This document shows positions 1 to 11,272 of a stretch of 64,000 nucleotides of DNA, one piece after another. The notes under the pieces were generated by a model. It was not told the DNA's origin. It searched no databases and saw only the letters and a program-made list of their open reading frames with translations. The position numbers and the translations under genes were made by a program. The number at the start of each line of letters is the position of its first letter. Within the stretch, counting starts at the first letter, position 1. Origin of the DNA: Methylocystis sp. (GTDB taxonomy: Bacteria; Pseudomonadota; Alphaproteobacteria; Rhizobiales; Beijerinckiaceae); assembly GCA_020252485.1 (NCBI GenBank), contig JADCCX010000022.1:1-64000 (forward strand), read 5' to 3'.

Positions 1-20
1 CTCCCGCAAGGGGAGAAGGA
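1..20. repeat. Partial copy of palindromic repeat family 1
   Basis: The window opens inside a copy of the CTCCCGCAAGGGGAGAAGG arm that is repeated at 217-239. Only the right-hand end is present, so the rest lies outside the window. Confidence 0.6.
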
Positions 21-108
21 GAGCGCGAACCAACGCCTTTCATTGCAGGGGCGCGGATGGGGTGCTGACATGGCTCCCCTATCCTATGCCGGAGGCGGTG
101 CCGGAAAC

Positions 109-240
109 TCCCTCTCCCCTTGCGGGAGAGGGTGGCATGCGGAGCATGTCGGGTGAGGGGTTGCACCGATCTGCGAGCGCAGCAAAACCCCTCATCCGCC
201 TGCCATCCGGCAGGCACCTTCTCCCGCAAGGGGAGAAGGA
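109..240. repeat. Palindromic repeat family 1, full copy
   Basis: Two hairpin arms (CTCTCCCCTTGCGGGAGAGGG at 112-132 and a related arm at 217-239) bracket an internal inverted segment containing GGGTGAGGGG and CCCCTCATCCGCC. The same architecture recurs at 6535-6655 and 50846-50973. The copy lies just downstream of the uvrB stop codon and fills the gap at the window start; I see no gene in 1-271. It could help end uvrB transcription, but it lacks a clear T-run. Confidence 0.75.
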
Positions 241-271
241 GGGAGCTGGACAAACAGCCCACTGCCCCCCC

Positions 272-2836
<2,565 letters not shown>

Positions 2837-2945
2837 GGCGACCTATATGGAGGGAGTCGCAGCCGAGCGGGAGGGGGAATCTCGTCGCGTGATTGCTTTG
2901 TCGCCAGGAGCGGTTAGGCTCGATGGACGAAAGGGAGGAAGCCGG

Positions 2946-3383
2946 ATGCGCCTGTTGATGATCATCGGCATGACATTCGGCCTTTTGTCCGGCGCTCTCG
3001 CCGTCGGACCGGAAGAGCCGAAATTCTCCGCCGAGCCGGATTATGCCGAGGCCGAGAAGCTCATCAAGACCGAGGCCTACGCGAAGGCCCTGCCGCTGCT
3101 GGTGAAGCTCGACAAGGCCTTCCCCAACGAGCCGGAGCTGCTCAACTGGCTCGGCTTCACGCACCGCAAGCTGAAGAACTACCCCGTCGCCAAGGTCTTC
3201 TACGATCGGGCTCTGAAGATCGACCCGCTCTACAAGCCGGCCCTCGAATATCAGGGCATGTGGTTCGTCGAGATGGGCGACATCCCTTCCGCCAAGGCCA
3301 ATCTGGAGCAACTGCGCAAGATTTGCGCGGCCTGCGAGGAAACGAAGGACCTTGAGGACGCGCTGAAGCAGGCGGGACATTGA
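2946..3383 (+). CDS. Small exported TPR-repeat protein
   Basis: The product is a 145-residue protein with an N-terminal signal peptide (hydrophobic residues 4-19, likely cleavage after ALA) and two to three degenerate tetratricopeptide repeats (for example LLNWLGFTHRKLKNYPVAKV followed by ALKIDPLYKPALEYQG). TPRs mediate protein-protein contacts, so a periplasmic adaptor role is possible, but no specific function can be assigned. The start is the ATG at 2946, preceded by a strong GGGAGGA ribosome-binding site. The reading frame stays open upstream but would overlap uvrB. A CxxC-like pair (CAAC) occurs near the C-terminus. Confidence 0.85.
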   Translation: MRLLMIIGMTFGLLSGALAVGPEEPKFSAEPDYAEAEKLIKTEAYAKALPLLVKLDKAFPNEPELLNWLGFTHRKLKNYPVAKVFYDRALKIDPLYKPALEYQGMWFVEMGDIPSAKANLEQLRKICAACEETKDLEDALKQAGH

Positions 3384-3460
3384 GGGGCGGGAGCCGCCTT
3401 TTCCGCAGAGAATGAAGCGGGAACGGTGGCGAATCGAATGCGCTGTGCTAGGCAGCACGG

Positions 3461-6400
3461 ATGGCGATTTCGCAGCGCACCCAGGACCTTCTCGACCATC
3501 TGGCGGCAAAGCCCGGCCATGATGAGGTCAAGGCGGATTTCCGGCAGCTCCTGATCGAGGAGTTTGGCGTCCTGCTTGAGGCGCTGGAGTTCGAGCGCCG
3601 GGTGCCCGAGGTGAAGGGCAGGCTCGACGCCCTGATCGGACGCACGATATTCGAGGCGAAAAGCGATCTCGGAAGAGAGTGGGCGGATGTCGCCCGCCGC
3701 ATGCCGGATTATCTCGCCGACCGCGAGCGGGAAGAGAAGGAGCGCTTTGTCGGCATCGCCAGCGACGGTTTGCACTGGGTGGTGTTCGAGCTGTCCGAAG
3801 GCGCGCTCGTCAAGGTCAAGGAGACGATCCTCAACCCGCGTGAGCCCGCTCCGTTTCTGGCCTGGCTCGACGGCGCGGTGGCGCTCAAATCCTCATTGCC
3901 GCCCGATCCCCTCACCGTGCGCATCGAACTGGGTCAGGATTCGGTTGCTTACCGGCGGGCGCAGGATCAGCTTGCGGCTCTCTGGGCGCGCCTCAAGGAC
4001 CGCCCCGATGTCGCCCTCAAGCGCCAGCTATGGGCGCAGCTGCTCAAGCTGGTCTACGGCAAGGACGTGGACGCCGACCCGCTGTGGTTTCAGCATACGT
4101 TTCTGGTCATCACCGCCAAGGCCATCGCTCTCGCGGTGCTCGATATGCGGGAGGACGATCCCAAACGCCTGCTGTCGGGCGAGGCTTTTCATGCGGTCGG
4201 CATCCTGGGCGCGGTCGAGAGCGATTTCTTCGACTGGGTGACAGCGGATGCCGAGGGCGCGGCGCTGGTGTCGCGCATTGTGGCCCATGTGCGCCGCTTC
4301 CGGCTGCGGGATGTGCAGAGCGATATTCTCAAGATCCTCTATGAATCGCTGATCGACGCGGCGCAGCGGCATGGGCTCGGTGAGTATTACACACCGGACT
4401 GGCTGGCCGCGAAGGTCGTGCGCCATGCCGTTACGGCGCCGCTCGAACAGAAGGTGCTCGATCCCGCCTGCGGCTCCGGCACGTTCCTGTTCCATGCGGT
4501 GCGGCGCATCGTGACGGAAGCGCCGGGCGCGGACCTCGCGCCGGGGCGGGTGGCGGGCGAGGCGGCGCGGCTGGTGGCCGGCATGGACATCCACCCCGTT
4601 GCGGTCATCATCGCCCGCGTCACCTATCTGCTGGCGCTCGCGCCCGTGCTCAACCAGCGCGAGGGGCAGATTTCGATCCCGGTCTATCTCGGCGACGCCA
4701 TGCAGCTGTCGATCAGCCAATTGTTCGCCGGCAAGGAGCTGGTCATCAAGGTGCCGCCGCCTCCGGCGGGCGAGGGGGCAAGCGGCACGCCGCTGGCCAA
4801 CGGCGGCGAGCAGCTCGATTTTCCGGAGACCTTTTGCCGCGATCCCGCGCTGTTCGACAAGGCCATCGAGCGCATGCGGTCGGGCTCCGAAGCGGGGCTG
4901 ACGCGCCCGGCCATCGAGGCGGCTTTGCACAAGATCACCGAGCAGCATTACCGCGCCGATGTCACGAAGGAGCAGGCCGACGCCATCATCGACCTCGGCA
5001 AGACCTATGTCACCTTCGACCGTCTGCGGCGCGAAGGGCGCGATTCGGTCTGGGCCTATGTGGCGCGCAACCTCTCGCGCCCGCTCGCCCTGTCCTCGTC
5101 GGGCGGCTGGGCCAATGTGGTCGTGGGCAATCCGCCCTGGGTCGCCTTCCGGCATATGAGCAGCGATCTGCAGAAGCGCTTCAAGGAGATGGCGAAGGCG
5201 GAGCGGGTCTATGTCGGCGGCAAGCTCGCCACGCAGAACGATCTCTGCGCCCTTTTTCTGGTGCGCGCCGCCGCCCTTTACCTTCGCGCGGGCGGCAAGC
5301 TGGCCTTCGTGCTGCCTTTGGCGGCGCTGACGCGCGGGCAATTCGAGCGGCTGCGCTCCGGCTCTTTCAGCTCGGCGCGCATGCATTGGGATGAGGCCTG
5401 GGTGATGGACGAAAGCGTCCAGCCGCTTTTCCCGGTCCCCGCCTGCGCTGTGTTCGGCCGCCGCCGCGCCGTAACCCACCCGCTGCCCGAGACGGTGCGG
5501 TCCTATTCCGGCGCATTGCCCTTCCGCGACGCGCCGGAGGAGATCGCCGATGCACGGCTGAGGGTGACGGAGAATGCTCCGAAGATCGCGACGGCGGTGC
5601 TCGAAGGCGGCTCGGCCTATCGCAAGTCGTTCAGGCAGGGCGCGACGCTGGTGCCGCGCATGCTCTGCCTCGTGAACCGAAAGCCGCTGGGCCGGCTCGG
5701 CGGCGATCCGACGCGGCCTGCCGTGGAGAGCCGCCGGAGCGTGCAGGAGAAGAAGCCGTGGAAACTTCTGCCTGGTGTGGATCATCCGGTGGAGAAAGAG
5801 TTCCTGCGGCCCGTTTTGCTGGGCGAGAGCATCCTGCCTTACCGGGTGTTCCGGCCATTCGAGGGCGTGATTCCCGTTTTGGACAGCGGCGAGGTCATGG
5901 ATTCAGGCAATGCCGCCAACCGCGGCTGGACCGGCTTGCACGGCTGGATGAGCAGGGCTGAGCAATCTTGGACCATCAATGGCGAGAGCTTAGAGATGAC
6001 TCTCGCTGGACGTTGGAACTATCACAACGGCTTAAGCAACCAGTTTCCTATTCCACCTTTACGCGTCATCTATGCCGCCTCCGGCACAAACCCGGCAGCG
6101 ACGATCCTGCGCGAGCCGCGCGGCGTCATCGAGCACAAGCTCTACTGGTCCGCACCCGCCTCCGAGGAGGAGGCGCATTACCTCGTCGCCATCCTGAACA
6201 GTGAGACCGCCCGCGCCCGCACCGAAGCGCTGCAATCGCGCGGGCAATTCGGCGCGCGGGACTTCGACAAGGTGATCTGGACTTTGCCGATCCCGCGCTT
6301 CGATGCGGCAAACGCTCTGCACGGCGAACTTGCCGCCGCCGCCCGCGAGGCCGAGGCGCGCGCGGCGGTTGTCGACCTGCCTGAAGACGTCCGGTTCCAG

Positions 6401-6499
6401 CGGGCGCGGGGGCTCGTGCGGGCCGCCCTCACCGAAGACGGCATCGCGCAGCGGATCGACGCTCTTGTCGCGCGCCTGCTGGACGCGAGCGCCCCTTGA
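3461..6499 (+). CDS. Type IIG-like restriction-modification protein (N6-adenine methylase with N-terminal nuclease motif)
   Basis: The 1012-residue protein has an AdoMet-binding motif DPACGSG at residues 334-340 and the catalytic amino-methylase motif NPPW at 557-560, both typical of gamma-class N6-adenine methyltransferases (Eco57I/N-6_Mtase families). Upstream, D56 followed by E65-A-K67 (in GRTIFEAKSDL) fits a PD-(D/E)XK nuclease core, so cutting and methylation may lie in one chain as in Type IIG enzymes. The C-terminal third (about 700-1010) resembles a target-recognition region. There is no separate specificity or restriction gene. The stop codon overlaps a TTG that once may have started the helicase gene (see findings). 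It could instead be a solitary methylase or belong to a multi-gene defence system. Confidence 0.85.
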   Translation: MAISQRTQDLLDHLAAKPGHDEVKADFRQLLIEEFGVLLEALEFERRVPEVKGRLDALIGRTIFEAKSDLGREWADVARRMPDYLADREREEKERFVGIASDGLHWVVFELSEGALVKVKETILNPREPAPFLAWLDGAVALKSSLPPDPLTVRIELGQDSVAYRRAQDQLAALWARLKDRPDVALKRQLWAQLLKLVYGKDVDADPLWFQHTFLVITAKAIALAVLDMREDDPKRLLSGEAFHAVGILGAVESDFFDWVTADAEGAALVSRIVAHVRRFRLRDVQSDILKILYESLIDAAQRHGLGEYYTPDWLAAKVVRHAVTAPLEQKVLDPACGSGTFLFHAVRRIVTEAPGADLAPGRVAGEAARLVAGMDIHPVAVIIARVTYLLALAPVLNQREGQISIPVYLGDAMQLSISQLFAGKELVIKVPPPPAGEGASGTPLANGGEQLDFPETFCRDPALFDKAIERMRSGSEAGLTRPAIEAALHKITEQHYRADVTKEQADAIIDLGKTYVTFDRLRREGRDSVWAYVARNLSRPLALSSSGGWANVVVGNPPWVAFRHMSSDLQKRFKEMAKAERVYVGGKLATQNDLCALFLVRAAALYLRAGGKLAFVLPLAALTRGQFERLRSGSFSSARMHWDEAWVMDESVQPLFPVPACAVFGRRRAVTHPLPETVRSYSGALPFRDAPEEIADARLRVTENAPKIATAVLEGGSAYRKSFRQGATLVPRMLCLVNRKPLGRLGGDPTRPAVESRRSVQEKKPWKLLPGVDHPVEKEFLRPVLLGESILPYRVFRPFEGVIPVLDSGEVMDSGNAANRGWTGLHGWMSRAEQSWTINGESLEMTLAGRWNYHNGLSNQFPIPPLRVIYAASGTNPAATILREPRGVIEHKLYWSAPASEEEAHYLVAILNSETARARTEALQSRGQFGARDFDKVIWTLPIPRFDAANALHGELAAAAREAEARAAVVDLPEDVRFQRARGLVRAALTEDGIAQRIDALVARLLDASAP

Positions 6500-6530
6500 C
6501 CACCTTTTCCCCCCGGCAGGATGATGCGCT
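6493..6530 (+). repeat. Left copy of a 38-bp direct repeat: relic of the helicase 5' end
   Basis: Positions 6493-6530 match 6902-6939 (offset 409) at 34 of 38 bases. Read from the TTG at 6496 this copy encodes MTTFSPRQDDAL, against MTTFSPQQDDAL at the real helicase start; reading then runs into repeat DNA. The TTG overlaps the stop codon of the methylase gene by 4 bp. Confidence 0.9.
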
Positions 6531-6534
6531 CCCG

Positions 6535-6655
6535 TCTTCTCCCCGCCTGCGGGGAGAAGGTGCCCGAAGGGCGGATGAGGGGCCAGGTGAGTTTGCTCGG
6601 CGTGCAATCCCCCGGCCCCTCACCCCGGCCCTCTCCCCGTTCACGGGGAGAGGGA
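6535..6655. repeat. Palindromic repeat family 1
   Basis: The hairpin arms are CTTCTCCCCGCCTGCGGGGAGAAGG (6536-6560, loop varied) and CCCTCTCCCCGTTCACGGGGAGAGGG (6629-6654), with the same internal GATGAGGGGCC / GGCCCCTCACC segment as the copies at 109-240 and 50846-50973. It sits between the two direct-repeat copies of the helicase 5' end. Confidence 0.8.
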
Positions 6656-6666
6656 GCCGAAACTCG

Positions 6667-6893
6667 CGCCCTCCCTCCCCGCCCCCGGATCGGGCCTGCC
6701 CGATCCGGGCAACGATTCTGCGCAAATCGGAAACATCCGATTTGCGTCGGGGAGGGTGGCGAGCGAAGCGAGCCGGGAGGGGGAGGCAACGGTTCAGGCA
6801 TAGGCAAAGCCCCCCCTCCCCCCTCGCTTCGCTCGGGACCCTCCCCGCGAGGGGGAGGGATAAGCGACGGCCGCTTCCCCGCAAGGGGGAAGG
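6667..6893. repeat. Composite palindromic repeat family 2, reverse orientation
   Basis: This segment is the reverse complement of the elements at 44766-44956 and 46512-46704. It has a GATCGGGC/GCCCGATC hairpin near 6688-6708, a perfect 10-bp stem with a 4-nt loop at 6722-6745 (GCAAATCGGA / TCCGATTTGC), GGGAGGGTGGCGAGCGAAGCGAG, then CCCTCCC/GGGAGGG arms. It ends in GGGGGAAGGATAAC, which may serve as the helicase ribosome-binding site. The gap 6500-6904 otherwise holds only family-1 repeat DNA. Confidence 0.8.
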
Positions 6894-6904
6894 ATAACTA
6901 GCCC

Positions 6905-8023
6905 ATGACCACCTTCTCCCCCCAGCAGGATGATGCCCTGGTCGCCGTCAGCCGCTGGCTGAAGGATGCAGGGAAAGGCCGCGCGCCGCAGCTTTTCCGG
7001 CTCTTCGGCTATGCCGGCACCGGCAAGACGACGCTGGCGCGGCACATCGCCGAACATGCCGGCGGCGAGGTGAAATTCGCCGCCTTCACCGGCAAAGCGG
7101 CGATGATGCTGCGCGCCAAGGGCTGCAACGACGCCTCCACCATCCACAGCCTCATTTACCGCTCGCAGACCGAGGATGCGACCGGCGAGCCGAGTTTCTC
7201 GCTCAACCGCAACTCGGATGTGAAGAAGGCGGGCCTCGTCGTCATCGACGAATGCTCGATGGTCGATGAGGAGCTTGGCCGCGATCTGATGTCCTTCGGC
7301 ACGCCGGTGCTGGTGCTGGGCGATCCGGCGCAATTGCCGCCGGTGAAGGGCGGCGGCTTCTTCACCGAACAGGAGCCCGACGTGATGCTGACGGAGGTGC
7401 ACCGCCAGGCGCAGGGCAACCCGATCATCCGCCTGTCGATGCAGATCCGCGCCGGCGAGCGGCTGGCGCCGGGCGATTATGGCGGCAGCCGGGTGATGGC
7501 GCGGGGCAGCATCGGCAAGGAGGAGATGGCCAACTTGGTTCTCGCCTCCGATCAGGTGCTTGTCGGCCGCAACAAGACGCGGCGGGATTTCAATATGCGC
7601 ATGCGGGAGCTGATGGGCCGCCGGGACCCGCTGCCGGTCGCCGGCGACAAGGTCGTCTGCCTGCGCAACAACAAGACGAAGGGCCTGCTCAACGGCGCGA
7701 CCTTCACGGTGAAGGCGGTCGGCAAGGCGAAGACCGGCATGGTGACCATGCGCCTCGACCCGGATGATGTCTCGGCCTTGAACGTCAAGGTGTCGGTGCT
7801 GCCGGAATTCTTCCTCGGACAGGAGGAGACGCTGCCCTGGCAGGCGCGCAAGATGTCGGATGAATTCGATTACGGCTTCGCGCTGACCGTCCACAAGGCG
7901 CAGGGCTCGCAATGGGACAAGGTGACGCTCTTCGACGAGAGCTTCGCCTTCCGCGAACACCGCGACCGCTGGCTCTATACGGCGATCACGCGGGCGGCGG
8001 AGAGCGTCGTCGTGGTGGTTTGA
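6905..8023 (+). CDS. RecD/Dda-like superfamily 1 DNA helicase (AAA ATPase)
   Basis: The product is a 372-residue, ATP-dependent 5'-3' type helicase of the RecD2/Dda group. Motif I is GYAGTGKTT at residues 35-43; motif II is VIDECSMV; motif III is LGDPAQLPPV; and the C-terminal UvrD_C_2-like part has LTVHKAQGSQW and YTAITRA (motifs V and VI). It lacks the long N-terminal helix-hairpin-helix domain of full RecD2, so it is a minimal core. The ATG at 6905 is used. It follows the Type IIG-like gene on the same strand, separated by about 400 bp of repeats. A duplicated 5' end suggests former translational coupling. It may be a general repair helicase or a partner of the methylase. Confidence 0.88.
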   Translation: MTTFSPQQDDALVAVSRWLKDAGKGRAPQLFRLFGYAGTGKTTLARHIAEHAGGEVKFAAFTGKAAMMLRAKGCNDASTIHSLIYRSQTEDATGEPSFSLNRNSDVKKAGLVVIDECSMVDEELGRDLMSFGTPVLVLGDPAQLPPVKGGGFFTEQEPDVMLTEVHRQAQGNPIIRLSMQIRAGERLAPGDYGGSRVMARGSIGKEEMANLVLASDQVLVGRNKTRRDFNMRMRELMGRRDPLPVAGDKVVCLRNNKTKGLLNGATFTVKAVGKAKTGMVTMRLDPDDVSALNVKVSVLPEFFLGQEETLPWQARKMSDEFDYGFALTVHKAQGSQWDKVTLFDESFAFREHRDRWLYTAITRAAESVVVVV

Positions 8024-8065
8024 GCGCCTGCGGGATCGATCAAGGGATTGTAAGCGATGAGTATC

Positions 8066-8902
8066 TCAGATTTTACTTAAAATGACGACACGGTCCAGAT
8101 CGTTGAAATCCTTGCGGAAAGCGATGAAGCGGAGCCCGGCCGCCTCGGCGAGAAGGCGGATTTCGGGCCCCTGGCCGGCCCCGAATTCGAGGATCGCGCG
8201 GCCTCCTTCAGCCAGAAGCGCGGGAAGCGCGGGCAGGATGCTTCGGTAACAGGCAAGCCCATCCGCGCCGCCATCGAGAGCCAGATGCGGATCGTGATCG
8301 CGCACTTCCCGGTCGAGCGTCGGGATGACGGCGGTGGGAATGTAAGGCGGATTGGAGACGATGAGGCCGAAGGGGCCGTCCAGTCCGGAAGCCCAATCGC
8401 CTGTCCTAAATTCCGATCGCTGGTGAAGGTTCGCCAATTCTGCATTCGTACTGGCGACTTCAAGCGCAGCTTCGCTGATGTCGATCCCCAGGCCGCGCGC
8501 ATCCTCAAACTCCGCAAGGAGCGCGAGCAGGATGGCCCCGGCACCGGTGCCGAGATCAAGGATATGGAGCCGTTCGGAGCGGATTTGGCTGGGCTGCATC
8601 TGCTCGACCGCGGCGCGAATGACGGTTTCGGTATCGGCGCGGGGCGACAGCGTATCGGGCGTCACGATGAGATCGAGGGTCCAGAAGCCGGCGCGGCCGA
8701 CGATCCGCTCGACGGGCTCGCCCGCCAGTCTCCGGGCGACCATTGCTGCAAGCGCGGCTTCGTCTCCAGAGGCCGCTTCGATCAGCCAGCGCGCCTCGAT
8801 CCGGGCCGCATCACCGGCCGCCGGGCGCAGCGCGGCGATCGTCCGATCGAGCGGGCTTGGCTTCAAAGCCCGCTCTTCCTTCAATGGCCTCTTTTCCGTC
8901 AA
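8066..8902 (-). CDS. prmC: Peptide chain release factor N5-glutamine methyltransferase
   Basis: PrmC methylates the glutamine of the GGQ motif in release factors, raising termination efficiency in the cytoplasm. The 278-residue product has an N-terminal helical domain, the AdoMet-binding [13 protein letters not shown] motif near residue 117, and the glutamine-methylase signature NPPY at 184-187. The start ATG overlaps the stop codon of prfA by 4 bp, so the enzyme is translationally coupled to its own substrate, the usual bacterial arrangement. Length and motifs are normal. Confidence 0.95.
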   Translation of the reverse strand: MTEKRPLKEERALKPSPLDRTIAALRPAAGDAARIEARWLIEAASGDEAALAAMVARRLAGEPVERIVGRAGFWTLDLIVTPDTLSPRADTETVIRAAVEQMQPSQIRSERLHILDLGTGAGAILLALLAEFEDARGLGIDISEAALEVASTNAELANLHQRSEFRTGDWASGLDGPFGLIVSNPPYIPTAVIPTLDREVRDHDPHLALDGGADGLACYRSILPALPALLAEGGRAILEFGAGQGPEIRLLAEAAGLRFIAFRKDFNDLDRVVILSKI

Positions 8903-9972
8903 AGGCCTGCCTCGGCCAGCAGCCCCGCCTGATGCTCGGTGATCAGCGGTTCGATGACCGGATCGAGATCGCCGGCGACGATCTTCTCCAGGGAATAGAG
9001 CGTCAGGTTGATGCGGTGGTCCGTCAGCCGCCCCTGCGGGAAGTTATAGGTGCGGATGCGCTCCGAGCGGTCGCCGGAGCCGACCTTCGCCTTGCGGTCG
9101 GCGGCGCGGGCATCGTCGAGCTTCTGCCGCTCCAGACCATAAAGGCGCGATTTCAGCACCTGCATGGCTTTCGCCCGGTTCTGATGCTGGGAGCGCTGGT
9201 CCTGCGAGAAGACCACGAGGCCGGACGGCAGGTGGGTGATGCGGATCGCGCTTTCCGTCTTGTTGACATGCTGGCCGCCAGCGCCCCCGGCCCGCATCGT
9301 GTCGATCTTCAGGTCCTTCTCGTCGATGCTGACATCCACGTCCTCGGCCAGCGGCAGCACGGCGACCGTCGCAGCAGAGGTGTGGATGCGGCCCTGCGTC
9401 TCGGTGTCGGGAACGCGCTGCACCCGGTGCACGCCGGATTCGAACTTGAGGCGGGCATAAACGCCGTGGCCAGACACTTCCGCGATGACTTCCTTGAAGC
9501 CGCCCATGGCGCCCTCGCTCTCCGACACCGGCTCCAGGCGCCAGCCGCGCAGGGCGGCGTAGCGCTGGTACATGCGGTAGAGATCGCCGGCGAAAAGCGC
9601 CGCCTCGTCGCCGCCGGTCCCCGCCCGGATTTCGAGGATGGCGCTGCCGTCGTCAGCCGCATCCTTCGGCAGGAGCGCCAGGCGCAGCACCTGTCCGAAA
9701 CCCGCGATCCGCGCTTCGAGCGCGGGAAGCTCGAACTCGGCGAGCGCCCGCATTTCGGCATCGGTCGCGGGATCGGCGAGCATCGCGGCGAGATCGGCTT
9801 GCTCCGCCTCCGCCTGGCGCAGATTCCCGATGGCTTCGACCAGCGGCGCGAGTTCGGCCTGCTCCCGGGAGAGTTTGACGATTTCATCCGCCGGCGGGCC
9901 GGCGTTGAGGCGGGCTTCCAGTTCGGCGGCGCGCCGGAGGATCAGGTCGAGCTTTTCGGCAGGCAGTTTCAA
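8899..9972 (-). CDS. prfA: Peptide chain release factor 1
   Basis: RF1 releases the nascent chain at UAA and UAG codons. The 357-residue product has the catalytic GGQ at 232-234 (in [16 protein letters not shown]) and a PxT-type codon-recognition motif ([13 protein letters not shown]), which separates RF1 from RF2 (SPF). The start is the ATG at 9972. It is first in the prfA-prmC pair and divergent from pstS. No frameshift site is present, as expected for RF1. Confidence 0.96.
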   Translation of the reverse strand: MKLPAEKLDLILRRAAELEARLNAGPPADEIVKLSREQAELAPLVEAIGNLRQAEAEQADLAAMLADPATDAEMRALAEFELPALEARIAGFGQVLRLALLPKDAADDGSAILEIRAGTGGDEAALFAGDLYRMYQRYAALRGWRLEPVSESEGAMGGFKEVIAEVSGHGVYARLKFESGVHRVQRVPDTETQGRIHTSAATVAVLPLAEDVDVSIDEKDLKIDTMRAGGAGGQHVNKTESAIRITHLPSGLVVFSQDQRSQHQNRAKAMQVLKSRLYGLERQKLDDARAADRKAKVGSGDRSERIRTYNFPQGRLTDHRINLTLYSLEKIVAGDLDPVIEPLITEHQAGLLAEAGL

Positions 9973-10067
9973 GGGACGGAGACCATCGTCACAAAAGCGT
10001 TGCGGCGGCCTCTATGAAGGAAAGGAGCTTCGGCTGAAAGAGGCGTCGCGCAATGGTATCACGACGC

Positions 10068-10085
10068 TTGTCATAAAACTGTCAT
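10068..10085 (+). promoter_or_regulatory. Pho box (PhoB-binding site) of the pst operon
   Basis: TTGTCAT-AAAA-CTGTCAT consists of two 7-bp direct repeats on an 11-bp period, a near-perfect match to the CTGTCAT-N4-CTGTCAT consensus bound by phosphorylated PhoB. It lies 42 bp upstream of the pstS ATG and should activate the operon under phosphate starvation. phoB itself is the last gene of the cluster. Confidence 0.9.
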
Positions 10086-10126
10086 TCTGCCTTTCCATGG
10101 CAAAGGCGTTCTCATAGGAGCAACCG

Positions 10127-11173
10127 ATGAACAAGACATTCCTTCTGGCCGGCCTGTGCGCAGCGGCCCTTGCAACCGGCGGCACGGCCGCTTCCGCCCG
10201 CGATCAGATCCGCATTGTCGGATCTTCCACCGTCTATCCCTTCACGACAGCCGTTGCCGAGCAGTTCGGCAAGGCCGGCAACAAGGCCCCCGTGGTCGAG
10301 TCGACCGGCACCGGCGGCGGTATGAAGCTGTTCTGCGCCGGCGTTGGCGCCCAGCATCCGGACGCCAGCAACGCCTCGCGTCGGATCACAAAGAGGGAGT
10401 TCGAGGATTGCAAGACGAATGGCGTGACCGACGTCATCGAGACCAAGATCGGCTTCGACGGCTTGACGGTTGCTAACAGCAAGTCCGGCCCTGATCTGAA
10501 ATTAACCAAGGAGCAGATCTTCCTGGCCTTGGCAAAGAACGTGCCGAACGCTGAGGGAAAGCTCGTTCCGAACCCTTACAAGAACTGGTCTGACATCAAC
10601 GCGGCTCTTCCAAACATCAAGATCGAAGTTCTCGGTCCGCCGCCATCCTCCGGCACGCGTGATTCTTTCCACGAGCTGGTGATGGAGCCCGGCGCAGAGG
10701 CGATACCTGCCTTGAAGGCCCTCAAGGCCGCTGACCGCAAGGCTTTCGATACGGCATGGAAGCAGCTTCGTGAAGACGGTGGTTATGTCGAAGCTGGCGA
10801 GAACGATAACCTGATTGTGCAGAAGCTGGTTGCCAACCCAGCCTCCGTCGGCGTTTTCGGCTTTTCGTTCCTTGAGGAGAACACTGCAAAGATCAAGGGT
10901 GCGACGATCAACGGCATTTCGCCGACCTTTGAAAACATCGCCAGCGGAACCTATACCGTTGCCCGTCCGCTGTTCATTTACTTCAAGAAGCAGCATGTCG
11001 GCGTGATTCCTGGCCTCGACAAGTTCATGGTGGAATTTGTCTCTGACAGAGCGATCGGTGAAGACGGATACCTGTCACGCAAGGGCCTCGTCGCCCTTCC
11101 GAAGGCAGATGTCGCCAAGGTGCGCGCCGATATCCAGGCTCAGCGCATCCTCACTTCAGAGGCTGGCCTCTGA
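10127..11173 (+). CDS. pstS: Phosphate ABC transporter, periplasmic substrate-binding protein
   Basis: PstS captures inorganic phosphate and delivers it to PstCA. The 348-residue product has a signal peptide (about 24 residues, ending TAASA), the phosphate-binding SSTVYPFTTAVAEQF segment, STGTGGGMKLFC and the PSSGTRDSFHE ligand loop. The ATG at 10127 follows TAGGAGCA, a good ribosome-binding site. A Pho box lies just upstream and a stable stem-loop follows the stop codon. The gene has slightly lower GC than its neighbours, as do pstC and pstA. Confidence 0.96.
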   Translation: MNKTFLLAGLCAAALATGGTAASARDQIRIVGSSTVYPFTTAVAEQFGKAGNKAPVVESTGTGGGMKLFCAGVGAQHPDASNASRRITKREFEDCKTNGVTDVIETKIGFDGLTVANSKSGPDLKLTKEQIFLALAKNVPNAEGKLVPNPYKNWSDINAALPNIKIEVLGPPPSSGTRDSFHELVMEPGAEAIPALKALKAADRKAFDTAWKQLREDGGYVEAGENDNLIVQKLVANPASVGVFGFSFLEENTAKIKGATINGISPTFENIASGTYTVARPLFIYFKKQHVGVIPGLDKFMVEFVSDRAIGEDGYLSRKGLVALPKADVAKVRADIQAQRILTSEAGL

Positions 11174-11182
11174 AGAAACAAC

Positions 11183-11210
11183 CGCCGTGCGGGCATCAAC
11201 CCGCACGGCG
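11183..11210 (+). promoter_or_regulatory. Intercistronic stem-loop between pstS and pstC
   Basis: An 11-bp perfect stem (CGCCGTGCGGG / CCCGCACGGCG) with a 6-nt loop starts 10 bp after the pstS stop. There is no T-run, so it is more likely an mRNA stabiliser or partial attenuator that keeps PstS in excess over the membrane components than a true terminator. A smaller stem (CTCG/CGAG) follows at 11222-11235. Confidence 0.75.
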
Positions 11211-11272
11211 CTTCCATTTGACCTCGCTTTGACGAGGCAAAAGCCGCGATCAGGACGCAAGCAGGATCAGTT

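Noticed and set aside
109-240. Possible CRISPR or tandem array in the hairpin-rich DNA
   Set aside because: There are two inverted arms, not regularly spaced direct repeats, and no cas genes.
4028-5785. 585-codon open frame antisense to the methylase gene
   Set aside because: Composition is that of a reverse-strand shadow, and the plus-strand gene has clear catalytic motifs.
6496-6897. 133-codon open frame starting at the TTG duplicate of the helicase start
   Set aside because: Only the first 12 codons are helicase-like; the rest reads through palindromic repeats. Treated as a relic, not a gene.
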